64,000 nt of DNA from Medicago truncatula. Lineage: Eukaryota; Streptophyta; Magnoliopsida; Fabales; Fabaceae. The stretch is taken from NCBI RefSeq assembly GCF_003473485.1, contig NC_053046.1, positions 10,860,001 to 10,924,000 of the forward strand, in the 5' to 3' direction. Of the stretch, positions 61,746-64,000 are shown in pieces; the first letter of the stretch is position 1, and each line of letters begins with the position of its first letter. Made by a program: the position numbers and the translations under genes. The notes beneath the pieces were generated by a model, which was not told the DNA's origin, ran no database searches, and saw nothing but the letters and a program-made list of their open reading frames with translations.

Positions 61746-62432
61746 GAGGACTATTTAACAATCACTTATATATTAGATAACAAAACAACTTTTTTGTTGC
61801 TTATATTCAAGACTAAAAGTAGTATAATATGAGTGACAAAGTCGCTCCATTGGTGAACTTTCCTACGCCCAAACAGGTAAATATTGCACTAAAAGAAGGA
61901 ATCTCAGTAGAGAGGGACTGAGAGTGAGAACAGAGAACCACCATCATTAGATGGATTCTTTTTCTTTCTTTCTTTCTTTTTTTTTTTTTTGATAGAATTT
62001 AGATGGATTCTTTTATGGAAACATATATTACAAAATAAATAAGAATCACTTGCAAATGTGGACTTTCTGAAATTATACATATCATATACACTTAAATTGG
62101 AGTGAACAATGTGACTAAGATTACAAAATGCTAACAAAAGGAGTGGAAGCACAAGTGGAAGGGGGAACCACGACCAAATATAACATGCAACACAATCAGG
62201 AAGACAAAGAAATGCCTGAAATGTCGAATGATGATATCCGTGGAATAACAACACCTTCTGTTGTGAAGTGGTCTAATGAAGGACATCTTCCATCATAAAC
62301 TTTTAGAATGAATGCAATTCAGATGAAAAGTTGTACGCAGATTGTTAACCTGTTTCATCACTTCTGACTCAAGTAATTTGCGGCGACAAGGATGCAAACA
62401 CAACATACCATTGAATTGTCTTCGCAAGCTTT

Positions 62433-63542
62433 CTAGTCAGAGTTCGAATCATAGAAGTCACTTGGGCATGGAGTTACTACCTCCGATTCAAGCAACTGGA
62501 CCACTCGGTGCATAGTGGGTCGATCCTCTGGATTTGAGGAAACACACTGAATAGCCATCGAGAGCAAGGCATCAAGGCTCTCCACCTGCACCCCGTCGCA
62601 TAGTGGATCGACAATTTCCCTTGGCCTATTTTCAGTAATAAGGAAATTCAACTGCATGATGGCAAATTATGGCATTAGAATGGGGCCCATTCCCTTTTAA
62701 AGTAGCAACTAAGATTTCATCCGCTTTCTAATTGCATAAAAAGGAACATGTAATAGAAGATGATAACAAGTTTAGTTTATTTCACCTACTTAAATAATAT
62801 AATCAACACTCTCAACCACACCAGTTCATGCTAATTGTAGTGGTACGATAAAGAAGCCCATGTTATAACAATTCCTAAGGATTCAGCTCGTCTAAACTAA
62901 ACTATGAGATGCACTTTAAAGATTACCTCCAAGTTTATGTTCACCTGCTTAAATAATATAATCAACACTCTCACTCACGCTCAGTTCATGCTAATTGTAG
63001 TGGTAACCATAAAGAGGCCCAATTTATAACAGACTGGCGTAATCTTGCGGATTTATCTTCTCCAAACGAAATTATGAGATTTTATTTCAGTGAAGAAGCT
63101 ATATTTGAGATGCACTTAAAAGAATAAAATGTTTCATAACTGTTGATTAAGATTTTAATTAGATACATATATGCACTATCACAAATAAAACTATATATTG
63201 AAATTTGGATGAAAACTAAATATACATGCACATGTATCACAAATCAACAAAAGCTACTTCAGTGAGTATTTATGTTTAAAAACTAAATCTAAAAGTATAA
63301 AACTAAACAAAAATTTTGCTTTTAAAAGAAATAGAAAGGATTTAATAACATGCGCTAAAACTAATATTATCAAACAACAAAAAACTAATAGTAAGGTGCA
63401 TCACATACCCAACCAACAACATTTAGACCCTTTTCAATGAAGGATGCATCTGTTGGCCGCTTTCCACTAAGCACTTCAAGTGTCAACACCCCAAAACTAT
63501 AAACATCGGTCTTCTCAGTTGCTCTTCCACTTTGCATATACT
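62433..63542 (-). CDS. FEI: FEI-type LRR receptor kinase, 3' exons only
   Basis: Two exons are visible: 63542-63409, after a TTTGCAG acceptor, and 62651-62433, after CATGCAG. They join in frame at VVGW|LNFL. The peptide has [38 protein letters not shown] and, near the end, [16 protein letters not shown] with a [11 protein letters not shown] tail. This C-terminal pattern is that of FEI1/FEI2, leucine-rich-repeat receptor kinases linked to cell-wall synthesis. Only the end of the kinase domain (activation segment onward) is in the window. The upstream exons should lie beyond position 64000; I saw none in 63547-64000. The 757-bp intron contains a tandem duplication. Confidence 0.8.
62785..63085. 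repeat. Tandem duplication of about 155 bp in the FEI-type intron
   Basis: The phrase TTCATGCTAATTGTAGTGGT and its surroundings occur twice, near 62825 and 62985. TTAAATAATATAATCAACAC precedes each copy and AAACTATGAGA/AAATTATGAGA follows. The copies differ at many sites. Confidence 0.7.
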
Positions 63543-63546
63543 CTGC

Positions 63547-64000
63547 AAAGGAGTATGGAGGCTTGCTCAAATAATATGGAGTTAAAATGCAGAATTAATA
63601 GATCAACAAAAATCACATTTTTGTGCACCTCAAACATAATCAGCCCTATCAATGTCACGAAATTGTGAAGCAGCTTAACACATATATTGATGATTATTAG
63701 CAGCTACTTTACTTTAAGAAATAATATTAAAGGTTTTTATCATACTCGGTCATTTTCTTCATGTTATTTTGGTTGATTAGGCAACAGCAGTCCTATGTTT
63801 CTCTTTCTATATAAAGGCCAGAAGAAAAAGGACAACACTAGCATTTACTCTTTTTCAAAAGACGATCTTGTATAACTTCACAAGCACTTACCCCACAGAG
63901 ATATTTCGTTTAAACATGTCAAAACAAGAGACAGGCAGATAAATATCCATGCAGTATTAGACCACCTAGTAACTAGTTATAGATACCCTCGACAATAAGA
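63547..64000. other. Window end, probable intron of the FEI-type gene
   Basis: No exon, repeat or RNA gene is recognised. By position it should be intron sequence of the kinase gene, whose next upstream exon (the HRD/DFG part) is outside the window. Confidence 0.4.

Larger units (their letters stand above)
60790..62432. other. Upstream region of HMGR copy 7 and spacer to FEI-type kinase
   Basis: To about 61110 the DNA is related to the promoters of the other HMGR genes. It then becomes AT-rich, with a SINE remnant (61417-61520) and a Stowaway-like MITE (61565-61745). From 61900 to 62432 nothing is recognised; this part should hold the 3' UTR of the kinase gene. An open frame at 61904-62254 looks like chance. 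Confidence 0.5.

Noticed and set aside
61904-62254. 116-residue minus-strand open frame near the FEI-type gene
   Set aside because: It has no family resemblance, ends in a poly-Lys run from an A-rich tract, and lies where the kinase 3' UTR should be.
1-64000. CRISPR arrays, operons, bacterial-type promoters, tRNA or rRNA genes
   Set aside because: None seen. The tRNA-like A/B boxes found belong to SINEs, and the genome is a plant nuclear one.

Overview
The window is nuclear DNA from a flowering plant, almost certainly a legume close to Medicago. The signs are spliced genes with GT..AG introns, AT-rich spacers, plant-only protein families, and MITE and SINE types common in legumes. The genus is an inference from sequence style; no search was run.

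Layout. Positions 1-2103 hold the 3' part of a nodulin-like/NFD4-type major facilitator gene (+). Positions 2914-4374 hold a single-exon family-4 glycosyltransferase (-). A five-exon receptor-like cytoplasmic kinase of the RIPK/PBL type lies at 6468-8541 (-). Two divergently oriented paralogues of an uncharacterised plant family lie at 12534-12866 (-) and 14934-15806 (+). A complete ten-exon BAR+SH3 gene of the plant SH3P family spans 18133-22987 (-). From 22988 to 28402 there is no intact gene, but there are nested small transposons and a decayed retroelement. The window closes with the 3' exons of a FEI-type LRR receptor kinase (62433-63542, -), whose 5' part lies beyond the right end.

The main feature is a cluster of seven HMG-CoA reductase (HMGR) genes between 28403 and 60641. 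HMGR makes mevalonate, the committed step of the cytosolic isoprenoid and sterol pathway. Copy 1 points right. Copies 2-7 point left. Copies 2-6 sit in near-identical direct repeats of about 5.07 kb. Each of the four complete spacers in this array carries the same hAT-type MITE with an 8-bp target duplication and the same LINE 3' fragment. Copies 1 and 7 share their own 3' flank and form an inverted pair around the array. All seven reading frames look intact and have one intron.

Comparing the copies by eye shows that copy 1 is a mosaic. Its 5' UTR, the end of exon 1, exon 2 and 3' flank are of the copy-7 type, while most of exon 1 is of the copy 2-6 type. This points to gene conversion. Both edges of the array are truncated relative to the internal repeat, and the edge units carry more differences, as expected for concerted evolution. 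I see no unknown gene system. The unusual biology is this recent, homogenised HMGR amplification, with coding sequence held almost constant while the flanks differ.
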